Source: CAZESH01 sp964514665 (GTDB taxonomy: Bacteria; Bacillota; Bacilli; Paenibacillales; KCTC-25726). From it: a DNA stretch of 11,300 nucleotides. Shown piece by piece: positions 1 to 6,738 of the stretch (within the stretch, counting starts at the first letter, position 1; each line of letters begins with the position of its first letter). A program made the position numbers and the translations under genes. The stretch lies in contig CAZESH010000127.1 of NCBI GenBank assembly GCA_964514665.1, positions 1-11,300 on the forward strand, in the 5' to 3' direction. The notes below the pieces were generated by a model. That model saw nothing but the letters and a program-made list of their open reading frames with translations, was not told where the DNA came from and ran no database searches.

Positions 1-998
1 ACCCATAAAATCAGCATGGAGGTGTAGGTGATATCCCCTGCCGTGATATCAAGTGCACGCGAGGCCAGGTACTTGATGATGCCAACGTCGATCAAACCTC
101 CGACCAGCACAAACAATCCGGCAAAAAAGAAGATCGTCACCCATTCAACTGAATGGAAAACCTCTTCCATATCATGCTCCTTGACACCGATCAGCATCAA
201 GAGCGTGGCGCCGGTAATGGCAATCACCGCAGCCTCGACGTGAATCACGGAATGAAGCGCAAACCCTGCGATCGTGAGCAGCAAAATCACGATCGATTTG
301 ATCGTCAGCTTGCGATCGGTGATGTAATCCTCGGCGCTCAGCTGCATCAGTTCCTTGATTTCATTTTCCCCGACCTTCAACTGTTTACGGTAAATCCATG
401 CCAGTATGGATACGGTGACCGCCAGGATGACCACAACGACCGGAGTCAAGTTCACGATAAAATCGTTAAATGTCAAATGCGTCGCGGTTCCGATCATGAT
501 GTTCGGCGGATCCCCGATCAGCGTCGCGGTTCCCCCTACATTGGAAGCGATGATTTCGGAAATCAAATAGGGAATCGGCGAAACCTTTAAAATCCGTGTA
601 ATCGAAAAAGTTACCGGAACAATCAACAGAACCGTAGTCACATTGTCCAAAAACGCAGAGCCTAATGCCGTAAGCAGAGAAAGTACAATAAGAATCCGAA
701 TCGGATGGCCTTTGGACATCTGTGCGGCCTTGACCGCGGCATATTGAAAAATCCCCGTCTTGTTCGCGATGCCTACAAGAATCATCATGCCGATTAGTAG
801 GAAAATCGTCTCCCATTCGATATGATGCTCATATGCGTTTTTCAGCTCCACAATGCCGAGGATCACCATCAGGACGGCCCCAAGAAGAGCGATTACGGCC
901 CGGTTTATCTTTTCTGTAATGATAAAGGCGTATGTTCCCAAAAATATGACGACAGCCGCAATTACCTGCCATGTCGGAGTCGCTGCAGCGAGTTCCAC
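1..998 (-). CDS. ArsB/NhaD-family ion transporter, N-terminal 332 residues (runs off left edge)
   Basis: An open minus-strand frame runs from 998 to the window edge without a stop. The product is a hydrophobic multi-helix membrane protein of the ArsB/NhaD (COG1055) superfamily, which moves anions or exchanges Na+/H+ across the cytoplasmic membrane. Visible hallmarks are FLDNVTT at residues 116-122 and the family signature TLIGDPPNIMIG at 159-170. A second related half begins near residue 250, with VEWVTIFFFAGLFVLVGG at 284-301 echoing IEWETIFLLIGMMILVG at 60-76, the usual internal pseudo-symmetry. Family members are about 430 residues, so roughly the last 100 are missing to the left. I chose the GTG at 998 because AAAGGA lies 8 nt upstream; ATGs at 1007 and 1004 are in frame but abut that site. 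Substrate (arsenite, citrate, Na+) cannot be told from sequence. No ars regulator or reductase is nearby, so arsenic resistance should not be assumed. Confidence 0.9.
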   Translation of the reverse strand, partial: MELAAATPTWQVIAAVVIFLGTYAFIITEKINRAVIALLGAVLMVILGIVELKNAYEHHIEWETIFLLIGMMILVGIANKTGIFQYAAVKAAQMSKGHPIRILIVLSLLTALGSAFLDNVTTVLLIVPVTFSITRILKVSPIPYLISEIIASNVGGTATLIGDPPNIMIGTATHLTFNDFIVNLTPVVVVILAVTVSILAWIYRKQLKVGENEIKELMQLSAEDYITDRKLTIKSIVILLLTIAGFALHSVIHVEAAVIAITGATLLMLIGVKEHDMEEVFHSVEWVTIFFFAGLFVLVGGLIDVGIIKYLASRALDITAGDITYTSMLILW

Positions 999-1097
999 TC
1001 TCATCATCCTTTCTGTCAATAATCTTCGATGAATTGCTTATAAAAGGGACGTTCGTTTGTCCATTTTATTTAATACGTCAACCCTCGTGTATGCGTT

Positions 1098-1119
1098 TCA
1101 TTTTCTTATCATTTTCTTA
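1098..1119. repeat. Perfect tandem duplication of an 11-bp unit in a divergent promoter region
   Basis: TCATTTTCTTA occurs twice head to tail (1098-1108 and 1109-1119) between the divergent transporter and TIGR04086 genes. An 11-bp period is about one helical turn, as for OmpR/PhoP-type response regulators that bind direct repeats. It could equally be a chance T-rich duplication. The repeat is seen directly; any regulatory role is inference. Confidence 0.4.
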
Positions 1120-1198
1120 TCTACTTTCTGTTATGTACTATATTCAACGGATTGACCATAAAATGGTTGTAAACAAGCTATTAATAGGAGGTTGTGAT

Positions 1199-1570
1199 AT
1201 GAATGCACGTTTGTCTTCCCCCATGCTCGCAGGCATGCTTACCTGCATGATTTTTATGCTGGCGGGCACGCTGTTGGTTTCGCTGCTGATGCTTGTCTCC
1301 GGCATAAAGGAACAATCGCTCCCGCTATTCAGCTATGCGATCCACGCGTTGGCTGTTTTTGCGGGCGGCATTGCTTCCGGTAAAAGGGCTGCAAGCAAAG
1401 GTTGGTCGCATGGTGTCATGCTGGGTATTGTTTATGCTGTTGTGATCATGCTGATATCCTATCTTGGCTTTCATTCATCGCTTTTGATGAATTTTGCGGC
1501 GCTGCTGGGCTTATCCGTTGTTTTTGGCGCGCTCGGCGGCATAATCGGCGTCAATTTGTCGAACCGGTAA
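1199..1570 (+). CDS. TIGR04086-family (YrzE-like) small integral membrane protein
   Basis: This 123-residue, very hydrophobic protein has four predicted membrane helices, at roughly residues 11-33, 44-62, 72-90 and 98-119. Small residues are frequent in the helices (AGG, GALGGIIG). It matches the size and pattern of the TIGR04086 membrane family (YrzE in B. subtilis), which sits beside yajC/tgt in many Bacillales; no biochemical function is established. The start ATG at 1199 follows an AGGAGG seven to eight bases upstream, so the longer in-frame extension back to 971, which overlaps the transporter, is not real. It is convergent with yajC and shares the terminator at 1670-1695. I found no convincing sigma-A promoter. 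Family assignment rests on size, topology and neighbours. Confidence 0.8.
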   Translation: MNARLSSPMLAGMLTCMIFMLAGTLLVSLLMLVSGIKEQSLPLFSYAIHALAVFAGGIASGKRAASKGWSHGVMLGIVYAVVIMLISYLGFHSSLLMNFAALLGLSVVFGALGGIIGVNLSNR

Positions 1571-1573
1571 AAG

Positions 1574-1617
1574 GCTGCCCCTGCGACTGTGCCAACCCTG
1601 CACCCAAGCCGGGCAGC
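1574..1617 (+). repeat. Short inverted repeat just after the TIGR04086 gene
   Basis: GCTGCCC (1574-1580) and GGGCAGC (1611-1617) can pair into a 7-bp stem with a loop of about 30 nt, starting 4 bases after the stop codon. No T-run follows, so it is not a standard intrinsic terminator. It might protect the 3' end of the transcript or mean nothing. Confidence 0.3.
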
Positions 1618-1669
1618 TGTAACGTAAAAATCATTAGCACCCTGCATACAACAACCGGTTATTGCAGAG

Positions 1670-1695
1670 AAAAAACTCCCGCCCGGGAGTTTTTT
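1670..1695. terminator. Bidirectional intrinsic terminator between convergent genes
   Basis: A six-base A-run leads into the stem CTCCC (1676-1680), loop GCCC, and GGGAG (1685-1689), then a T-run. The A and T tracts can extend the stem, and the structure reads as a terminator on both strands. It lies 100 nt after the TIGR04086 stop (plus) and about 20 nt after the yajC stop (minus). It therefore marks the 3' end of both transcription units, including the spoIID-queA-tgt-yajC operon. Confidence 0.85.
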
Positions 1696-1713
1696 GTACT
1701 CAAGCTATGTAAC

Positions 1714-2031
1714 TCAATCTTCCATTTTTTCATCGGAAGCTGCCAACACCCGACTGATCGCCGAGCGCTCGAACGTCAGCTTCGTCACGTCATTGACTCT
1801 CAACACGATGGTGTCTTCCTTCAATTCCATGACCGTGCCGTAGATCCCGCCAATGGTCACGACTTTGTCGCCTTTTTTGATTGCGCTCAGCATGGCATTG
1901 CGGCTCTTTTGCTTCTTCTGCTGCGGACGAATCAATAGAAAATAAAAGACGGCAAACATCAAAACGAAAGGCAGGATCAAATTGAACCAACCACCGCTTG
2001 CGTTTGTTGTTCCTGCGGCAATTTCAAGCAT
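1714..2031 (-). CDS. yajC: Preprotein translocase accessory subunit YajC
   Basis: This 105-residue protein has the standard YajC layout. It has a short N-terminus, one membrane helix at about residues 15-34, the diagnostic RPQQKK at 35-40, and a small soluble domain with the signature GDKVVTIGGIYGTV at 54-67. YajC associates with SecDF at the SecYEG translocon in the cytoplasmic membrane. The ATG at 2031 is preceded by GGGAGG at about 7 nt; a longer frame to 2049 would overlap the end of tgt and add an atypical MKGGNK. It starts 14 nt after the tgt stop and is the last gene of the minus-strand operon. The tgt-yajC pairing is conserved across many bacteria. Confidence 0.95.
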   Translation of the reverse strand: MLEIAAGTTNASGGWFNLILPFVLMFAVFYFLLIRPQQKKQKSRNAMLSAIKKGDKVVTIGGIYGTVMELKEDTIVLRVNDVTKLTFERSAISRVLAASDEKMED

Positions 2032-2045
2032 CTTATTCCCTCCCT

Positions 2046-3179
2046 TCAAAAGCCACGTCCATCTTCTTCCAAGCCGTACTCGGAAAAGAATTGGTCACGG
2101 AAGTCCAACAATCGGTCTTCGCGTATGGCCTGTCTTATATTCCTCATGAGTTGAAGCAGAAAATACAAATTATGATAAGTGGTTAAACGAATACCCAGGA
2201 TTTCATCTGCTTTAAACAGATGGCGAATATAAGCTCTCGAGTAATGGGTGCATGTATAACAATCGCAATTGGGATCGAGCGGACCGAAGTCTCTTGCATA
2301 TTTGGCGTTGCGCACGACCAATCTCCCTTCGCTGGTCATGGTTGTCCCGTTGCGGGCAATTCTCGTCGGCAGCACACAGTCGAACATATCGATACCGCGG
2401 ATGGAACCCTCCAGCAGCGCATCGGGGGAACCCACACCCATCAGGTATCTCGGCTTGTCGGCGGGCAAGAGCGGAGTTACTTGCTCCAGCATGCCGTACA
2501 TCATCCTTTTCGGTTCGCCAACGCTTAATCCTCCAATAGCATACCCCGGGAAATCCATGGAAGTCAACTGCAGCGCACTTTCTTTTCGCAAATCCTCATA
2601 GACGCCGCCCTGCACAATCGCGAACAGTGCCTGATCCTCGGGGCGGGCATGACTTTTCAAGCAGCGTTCGGCCCAGCGCGTCGTCCGTTCCAACGACTGT
2701 TTGACATAGTCGTATTCGGCCGGATACGGTGGACATTCGTCAAAAGCCATAATAATGTCCGCTCCCAAAGCGTTCTGGATTTCGATCGATTTTTCAGGAG
2801 AAATGAACAAGCGGTCTCCGTTCAAATGGGAGCGGAATTCCACGCCTTCTTCGGATATTTTGCGATTTTCGCTCAAGCTGAACACCTGAAATCCTCCGCT
2901 ATCCGTTAAAATCGGACGATCCCAATTCATAAAACGGTGCAGTCCTCCCGCTTCGCGGACAATGTCATGGCCGGGACGCAGGAACAAGTGATACGTATTG
3001 CTTAATAAAATATGCGCGTCCATCTGTTTTAATTCTTCCGGACTCATCGCCTTGACCGTCGCCAATGTTCCCACCGGCATAAAAGCCGGGGTTTCAATCG
3101 TGCCATGCGGCGTATGGACTTTTCCGAGACGCGCCCCGGACTGCTTGCAGGTCTTGATTGCTTCGTATGTAACTGTCAC
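2046..3179 (-). CDS. tgt: Queuine / preQ1 tRNA-guanine transglycosylase
   Basis: In bacteria this enzyme exchanges guanine-34 in the anticodon of GUN-decoding tRNAs (Asp, Asn, His, Tyr) for preQ1, the entry step of queuosine modification. The 377-residue product matches the usual length of about 380. Visible motifs are TDSGGFQVF (92-100, with the base-recognising Asp93), FDECPPYPAEYDY (146-158), IVQGG (188-192), GGLSVGEP (216-223), and GIDMFDCVLPTR (262-273) with the nucleophile Asp264. The zinc site is C305, C307, C310 and H336. The start is least certain. I chose GTG at 3179, preceded by AAAGATGTGATC, an imperfect but extended match to the anti-Shine-Dalgarno complement. A GTG at 3191 would give an N-terminus closer in length to the B. 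subtilis protein. The frame stays open upstream to 3311, but that part is translated palindromic element and not Tgt. Queuosine synthesis genes (queC/D/E/F) are not in this window. Confidence 0.95.
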   Translation of the reverse strand: MTVTYEAIKTCKQSGARLGKVHTPHGTIETPAFMPVGTLATVKAMSPEELKQMDAHILLSNTYHLFLRPGHDIVREAGGLHRFMNWDRPILTDSGGFQVFSLSENRKISEEGVEFRSHLNGDRLFISPEKSIEIQNALGADIIMAFDECPPYPAEYDYVKQSLERTTRWAERCLKSHARPEDQALFAIVQGGVYEDLRKESALQLTSMDFPGYAIGGLSVGEPKRMMYGMLEQVTPLLPADKPRYLMGVGSPDALLEGSIRGIDMFDCVLPTRIARNGTTMTSEGRLVVRNAKYARDFGPLDPNCDCYTCTHYSRAYIRHLFKADEILGIRLTTYHNLYFLLQLMRNIRQAIREDRLLDFRDQFFSEYGLEEDGRGF

Positions 3180-3215
3180 TGATTTGATCACATCTTTCCA
3201 AATAATAAAAGCCAC

Positions 3216-3455
3216 TAGGAGGCTGTTCGGGGAAAATCCGTGGGGGATTTCTGTTCCTTGGTGAATTTGCTTTCCTTTGCTTAAGGGAGGACCTGAGAGA
3301 CCTAGAACCATGAAAGTCGGAGATCTTCGCTTTTAAGCATATGCTTCGATGGTTCTTGGTCTGTCAGGTTCGGACTGGTCATATCTGCTTCCTCGCCGGA
3401 AAGCAATCGAATTAAGGAATAGAAATCCCCTCGGAGCACTTCGAACAGGCTCCTA
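3216..3455. mobile_element. MITE-like 236-bp imperfect palindrome flanked by TA, between queA and tgt
   Basis: The gap between queA and tgt is one large inverted repeat. The ends read TAGGAGGCTGTTCG (3216-3229) and, on the other strand from 3455, TAGGAGCCTGTTCG. The arms continue as similar sequence for about 58 bp, both holding GGGGATTTCT then TTCCTT and ending in TTGCTTTCC. An inner block pairs again at 3290-3311 with 3349-3370, 19 of 22 bases matching, around a short unpaired centre. There is no credible coding sequence inside. Both ends sit at TA, as expected for a TA target-site duplication of the IS630/Tc1-mariner type, which would leave 236 bp of element at 3218-3453. Size, TA flanks, terminal repeats and lack of genes fit a non-autonomous miniature element. 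The transposase family is inference and no second copy lies in this window. A native structured RNA is the alternative. Confidence 0.7.
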
Positions 3456-4493
3456 ATACAAAAACACCGCATCTCCAAAGCTGAAAAAACGGTATTGCCG
3501 CTCGACCGCTTCGCGGTATGCCCTGAGCACGGTTTCCCTGCCGGCAAAAGCACTGACCAGCATCACCAGCGTGGACTTCGGCAAATGAAAATTGGTCAGC
3601 ATCGCATCGACCAAGCGAAAGCGGTAACCGGGATATATAAAAATATCCGTCCAGCCATTGCAGGCCTCGATATTTCCGGATGCAAAGCGGTTGGCCAGCG
3701 TCTCCAGCGTACGCGTGGAAGTCGTGCCTACGGCAATGATACGTCCGCCGTTTCGTTTCGTTTCATTTATGGTTTGGGCATGCTTGCTGTTCAGTTCATA
3801 GTACTCGGCATGCATCTTATGCGCCTCTATGCGGTCGACGCTGACCGGACGGAACGTTCCAAGTCCGACATGAAGCGTGAGGAAAGCCAGATTCACACCT
3901 TTTTGCTCAATTTGGCGCAAAAACACATCGGTAAAGTGCAGCCCGGCCGTCGGCGCCGCCGCAGAGCCTTCATTTCTGGCATATACCGTCTGATAGCGTT
4001 CCTTGTCCTCCAGGCGCTGATGAATATAAGGCGGCAGCGGCATCTCGCCCAAGCGGTCAAGCATTTCGTTAAAAATGCCCGAGTAGCGGAATTCCACAAG
4101 ACGTCCCCCCATCTCCAGCTCTTCCCGGACGACGGCCGAAAGCGCATCGTTTCCTTCTCCGCCGAAGACAAGCTCTGTTCCTTCCTTCATTCGTTTGGCC
4201 GGTTTGGCCAGCGTTTCCCAGCGATCCCCGTCAAGCTGCTTCAGCAGCAGCAGTTCCACACGTGCGCCGGTATCCTTTTTGACGCCGAAAAGCCGGGCGG
4301 GAAGCACCCTTGTATCATTGAGCACCAAGGTGTCGCCGGCTTTCAAATAATCAAGCAGCTCGGAAAATCGATGATGGGTAAATTCCCCTGTAGTCTTGTT
4401 GACTGCCATTAACCGGGAAGCGGTTCGCTCCTCTGCAGGAGTTTGCGCAATCAGCGATTGCGGCAGTTCAAAATCGAATAAATTTACGTCCAT
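3453..4493 (-). CDS. queA: S-adenosylmethionine:tRNA ribosyltransferase-isomerase
   Basis: QueA transfers and isomerises the ribosyl part of S-adenosylmethionine onto preQ1 in tRNA to make epoxyqueuosine, the step after Tgt. The 346-residue product has the family motifs: FDFELPQSLIAQTPAEERTASRLM (6-29, written in part as the N-terminal signature), NDTRVLPARLFG (59-70), AAPTAGLHFT (179-188), LHVGLGTFRPV (207-217), and the C-terminal TNFHLPKSTL (300-309) plus YRFFSFGDAV (334-343). The C-terminus reaches the normal FFSFGDA end, so the gene is complete. The start ATG at 4493 has AAGGA about 11 nt upstream, and the SpoIID stop lies just 7 nt before it, indicating one operon. Its TAG stop (3453-3455) overlaps the outer edge of the palindromic element, which contributes only the final base. 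Confidence 0.96.
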   Translation of the reverse strand: MDVNLFDFELPQSLIAQTPAEERTASRLMAVNKTTGEFTHHRFSELLDYLKAGDTLVLNDTRVLPARLFGVKKDTGARVELLLLKQLDGDRWETLAKPAKRMKEGTELVFGGEGNDALSAVVREELEMGGRLVEFRYSGIFNEMLDRLGEMPLPPYIHQRLEDKERYQTVYARNEGSAAAPTAGLHFTDVFLRQIEQKGVNLAFLTLHVGLGTFRPVSVDRIEAHKMHAEYYELNSKHAQTINETKRNGGRIIAVGTTSTRTLETLANRFASGNIEACNGWTDIFIYPGYRFRLVDAMLTNFHLPKSTLVMLVSAFAGRETVLRAYREAVERQYRFFSFGDAVFLY

Positions 4494-4500
4494 GCAGGTT

Positions 4501-6606
4501 TCATTCCTTAACGATGCTGACATCCTTGTAATAGTATTGCAAAATATATTTATAGTCATACTTTAATTCCGCCAGCGCTCTGGCTCCCCATTGGGACATG
4601 CCCAAACCATGGCCGTTTCCGAGTCCGATAAACCGGAATTGCGGCTGCTGTGTAGCCAGTCTCACTTTATGGCGCGAGTTCATGAAGAACAGGTTGGATC
4701 TTTGAAGCGGCTGCAGCTGTTTTTCGCCGTTCAGCCGTGCTGTCGCGCTTCCCGTTTCGATAAAGGAGCTGCCGGCTTGTTCCGGAAGCTCGCGGCGGAC
4801 CCCGTTCGCTCCCAATATAGTATACCTTCCCGTTTCCTCAACATCAAATCTTGTACTGGGAAGCCCGTTCATCGCTCCGCGAAAATTATCCGGCCGCGAC
4901 ACCTGAATGTCCTGACCGTTATCCTGCATTTTCATCACCCTGCCTGAAGCTCCTCTTTGCGTGACGGAAAGCGTGAGCAGCGGTCCGGCAATTTCTACGG
5001 TTGCCCGTTGATTGATCGATCGCAGCATTTCATCCGGAGTATACGGCCCGCGAATCCAGGAGAAATCATTCGATTCGATCGTTTGATCGAATACAATCAA
5101 TTGGTCTCCCTTATTCACCTGAGCGATCGGCGGATTGGAACCATTGTCCACATAAGGCGCCGTCCTGACATTTACGCCGTTTTCCGTGACCTGGACAATA
5201 TCCAGACCCGCCGGGTTGGTTTTTCCCGTAGCCTGCACGAAATCGGTACGGATGTAACCGATGCTGCCGTCAGGCAGGACGATCCGGTCCCACGGCAATT
5301 TTCCGTTTTGCGCGTCTTGATCCGGACTTGGAACGCTTTTGATATAATCGATAGGCGCCCCCCAAATTTCCAGAGGATCGGAGGAAAGCCCCCCGCTGTT
5401 GGAATAGTAATACGGCGTGATAAGTCCGTCTTTATTGGTCAGAACCTCGCCCTTTGTTTGATCGACTGCGGCTGTCGCCTGACTGAATTCCCGGCCCATG
5501 CCGTAATAGGCCTGATCGTATGTGGAGTCGGATATATGGGCGATTTTATATTTCATGCCCAGCGTCAAGGCGTAAGTCCGGGCTGCCACCGCTTGCGCTT
5601 TAAGCGCCTCGAGCGGCCAATTTGCGCTCAACTCGGAACCTATCACCGCATATAAATACTGCTCGAACGGAAGCTGGTTTATCACCGCCAATTTCCCGTT
5701 ATACTGCGTAATTTCAATCGCGCCGCGATAAGTGCGGCCATACCTTTCGCTGACCTTGATACCGTTGCCTGCGGCAGCGGATACCCATACTTTTTGCCCT
5801 GATACGTTGAAAAAGAAGTGGGAAATCGCGTCGTTGCCCGTGGAGCTGAGGGAAGCATCCAACCGTTTCAACAAGTAGGGGGATGCAGTATCCACGGCGG
5901 TAAGCGCAAGCGTCGGCAAAGCCTTCAAGGCTTGATTCTTCACATCGTTCAATTGATCTTGAGTGCTTGCCTCCCCGATCCAAACGGCAAAAATCGGTTG
6001 GCCCTGCGGATTCTCCATGACCGCGATAAAGCCGTCCAAGCCGGCAGACTGCAGTGCCTGCAAATGCTGGTTTGCAGTGTTCTCGTCGTTGTAGACGCCG
6101 GCACTCCAATGCAGCGGCCCCTTGACGACAGGCGTATAGCCGCTTATGCCGGTCCCTGCCGCTTTTGCGGCTTCTTCAGGCGAAGCAAACTGCCCTGTAT
6201 AAACCTGGAAAACCGGCTTGCCTTTATGGATTTGTTTGAAAATGTAGGGCTGCTGTCCGGCATCCTCCAATTTATTATACGAGAGGCGGGCTTGATTGAA
6301 ATCTCCCGTCTCCAGCCATTTGATCCTGAATTCATCTGCGGAGAAGCGAGCGGAAGCCGAACCGCCCTGATTGATCCACGCGTGAACGCCGCTCGGTTGA
6401 CGCACCCCGATCGTCATTCCTTTATCCGAGGACAAGCTGACGGAGGGCACTGTGCCGCGGCCGTCGATAAAGAGTGCAACCCTGATTTGATCAAGCTTGG
6501 GGATTTGCGCATTGGCCAAACCGTTCTGAACAGGGAGGCCGGCCAAAAACAGAAGCAATCCGATAAGTGCCGGAAATACGAGTTTGAAGCGCTGGAGAAT
6601 GATCAT
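4501..6606 (-). CDS. Exported SpoIID/LytB-domain cell-wall protein with SPOR-like and SH3-like segments
   Basis: This 701-residue protein starts with a Sec signal peptide (hydrophobic core at about residues 8-27, likely cleavage after ANA at 31-33), so it acts outside the membrane. Residues about 115-230 hold two SPOR-like segments, expected to bind peptidoglycan. The SpoIID domain begins near 300. It has ELSANWPLEALKAQAVAARTY (325-345), where Glu325 matches the catalytic Glu of the SpoIID lytic transglycosylase, then YSNSGG (401-406) and GHGLGMSQWGA (665-675). An insert of about 100 residues lies between the halves, including GVNVRTAP (477-484), which resembles a bacterial SH3 segment. It is twice the length of B. 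subtilis SpoIID (about 340) and near that of LytB, so it may be a vegetative amidase enhancer or a sporulation septum hydrolase; I give no gene symbol. The start is ATG 6606 with GGAAGGAAG upstream; a TTG at 6642 only adds a charged leader. Confidence 0.88.
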   Translation of the reverse strand: MIILQRFKLVFPALIGLLLFLAGLPVQNGLANAQIPKLDQIRVALFIDGRGTVPSVSLSSDKGMTIGVRQPSGVHAWINQGGSASARFSADEFRIKWLETGDFNQARLSYNKLEDAGQQPYIFKQIHKGKPVFQVYTGQFASPEEAAKAAGTGISGYTPVVKGPLHWSAGVYNDENTANQHLQALQSAGLDGFIAVMENPQGQPIFAVWIGEASTQDQLNDVKNQALKALPTLALTAVDTASPYLLKRLDASLSSTGNDAISHFFFNVSGQKVWVSAAAGNGIKVSERYGRTYRGAIEITQYNGKLAVINQLPFEQYLYAVIGSELSANWPLEALKAQAVAARTYALTLGMKYKIAHISDSTYDQAYYGMGREFSQATAAVDQTKGEVLTNKDGLITPYYYSNSGGLSSDPLEIWGAPIDYIKSVPSPDQDAQNGKLPWDRIVLPDGSIGYIRTDFVQATGKTNPAGLDIVQVTENGVNVRTAPYVDNGSNPPIAQVNKGDQLIVFDQTIESNDFSWIRGPYTPDEMLRSINQRATVEIAGPLLTLSVTQRGASGRVMKMQDNGQDIQVSRPDNFRGAMNGLPSTRFDVEETGRYTILGANGVRRELPEQAGSSFIETGSATARLNGEKQLQPLQRSNLFFMNSRHKVRLATQQPQFRFIGLGNGHGLGMSQWGARALAELKYDYKYILQYYYKDVSIVKE

Positions 6607-6681
6607 GATTATGGAAACTTCCTTCCCGCCATTATCTAGCAATCTATGACATTAGACTTCCTTTTCCGCAAAAAGTTTCAT

Positions 6682-6735
6682 AAAAAAAACGAATCCGCCC
6701 GAGCTGTGCCGGATGCCGCACAAATCGGCAGTTCG
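6682..6735 (-). terminator. Intrinsic terminator after the DUF393 gene
   Basis: On the minus strand, directly after the DUF393 stop (6739), a GC-rich hairpin forms with an outer CGAA/TTCG pair, a middle TGCC/GGCG region and an inner TGTGC/GCACA stem. Eight T residues follow (complement of 6682-6689). It should stop or reduce ruvCAB-DUF393 transcription before spoIID/LytB. The downstream genes would then need their own promoter within 6607-6681, where I saw no strong sigma-A match. Confidence 0.75.
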
Positions 6736-6738
6736 TTG

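Noticed and set aside
466..816. A 116-residue minus-strand frame inside the transporter
   Set aside because: It is an out-of-frame shadow of the transporter, whose own frame carries the GDPPN signature.
1047..1062. GGAC...GTCC sequence upstream of the transporter as an operator or LexA box
   Set aside because: Only the outer four bases pair; the interior is not symmetric and it does not fit the LexA pattern.
1152..1184. TTGACC ... TATTAA as a sigma-A promoter for the TIGR04086 gene
   Set aside because: The spacer is 21 bp, too long for a normal sigma-A promoter.
3180..3311. A 44-residue N-terminal extension of Tgt from 3311
   Set aside because: It translates the palindromic element and the leader, matches no Tgt N-terminus, and a better GTG start exists at 3179.
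3302..3553. An 83-residue minus-strand frame running from queA into the element
   Set aside because: Its first half is queA in another frame and its second half is the palindrome; no ribosome site or family likeness.
3495..4412. A 305-codon plus-strand open frame opposite queA
   Set aside because: It is antisense to a clear, complete queA; the product has no recognisable motif and composition typical of a shadow frame.
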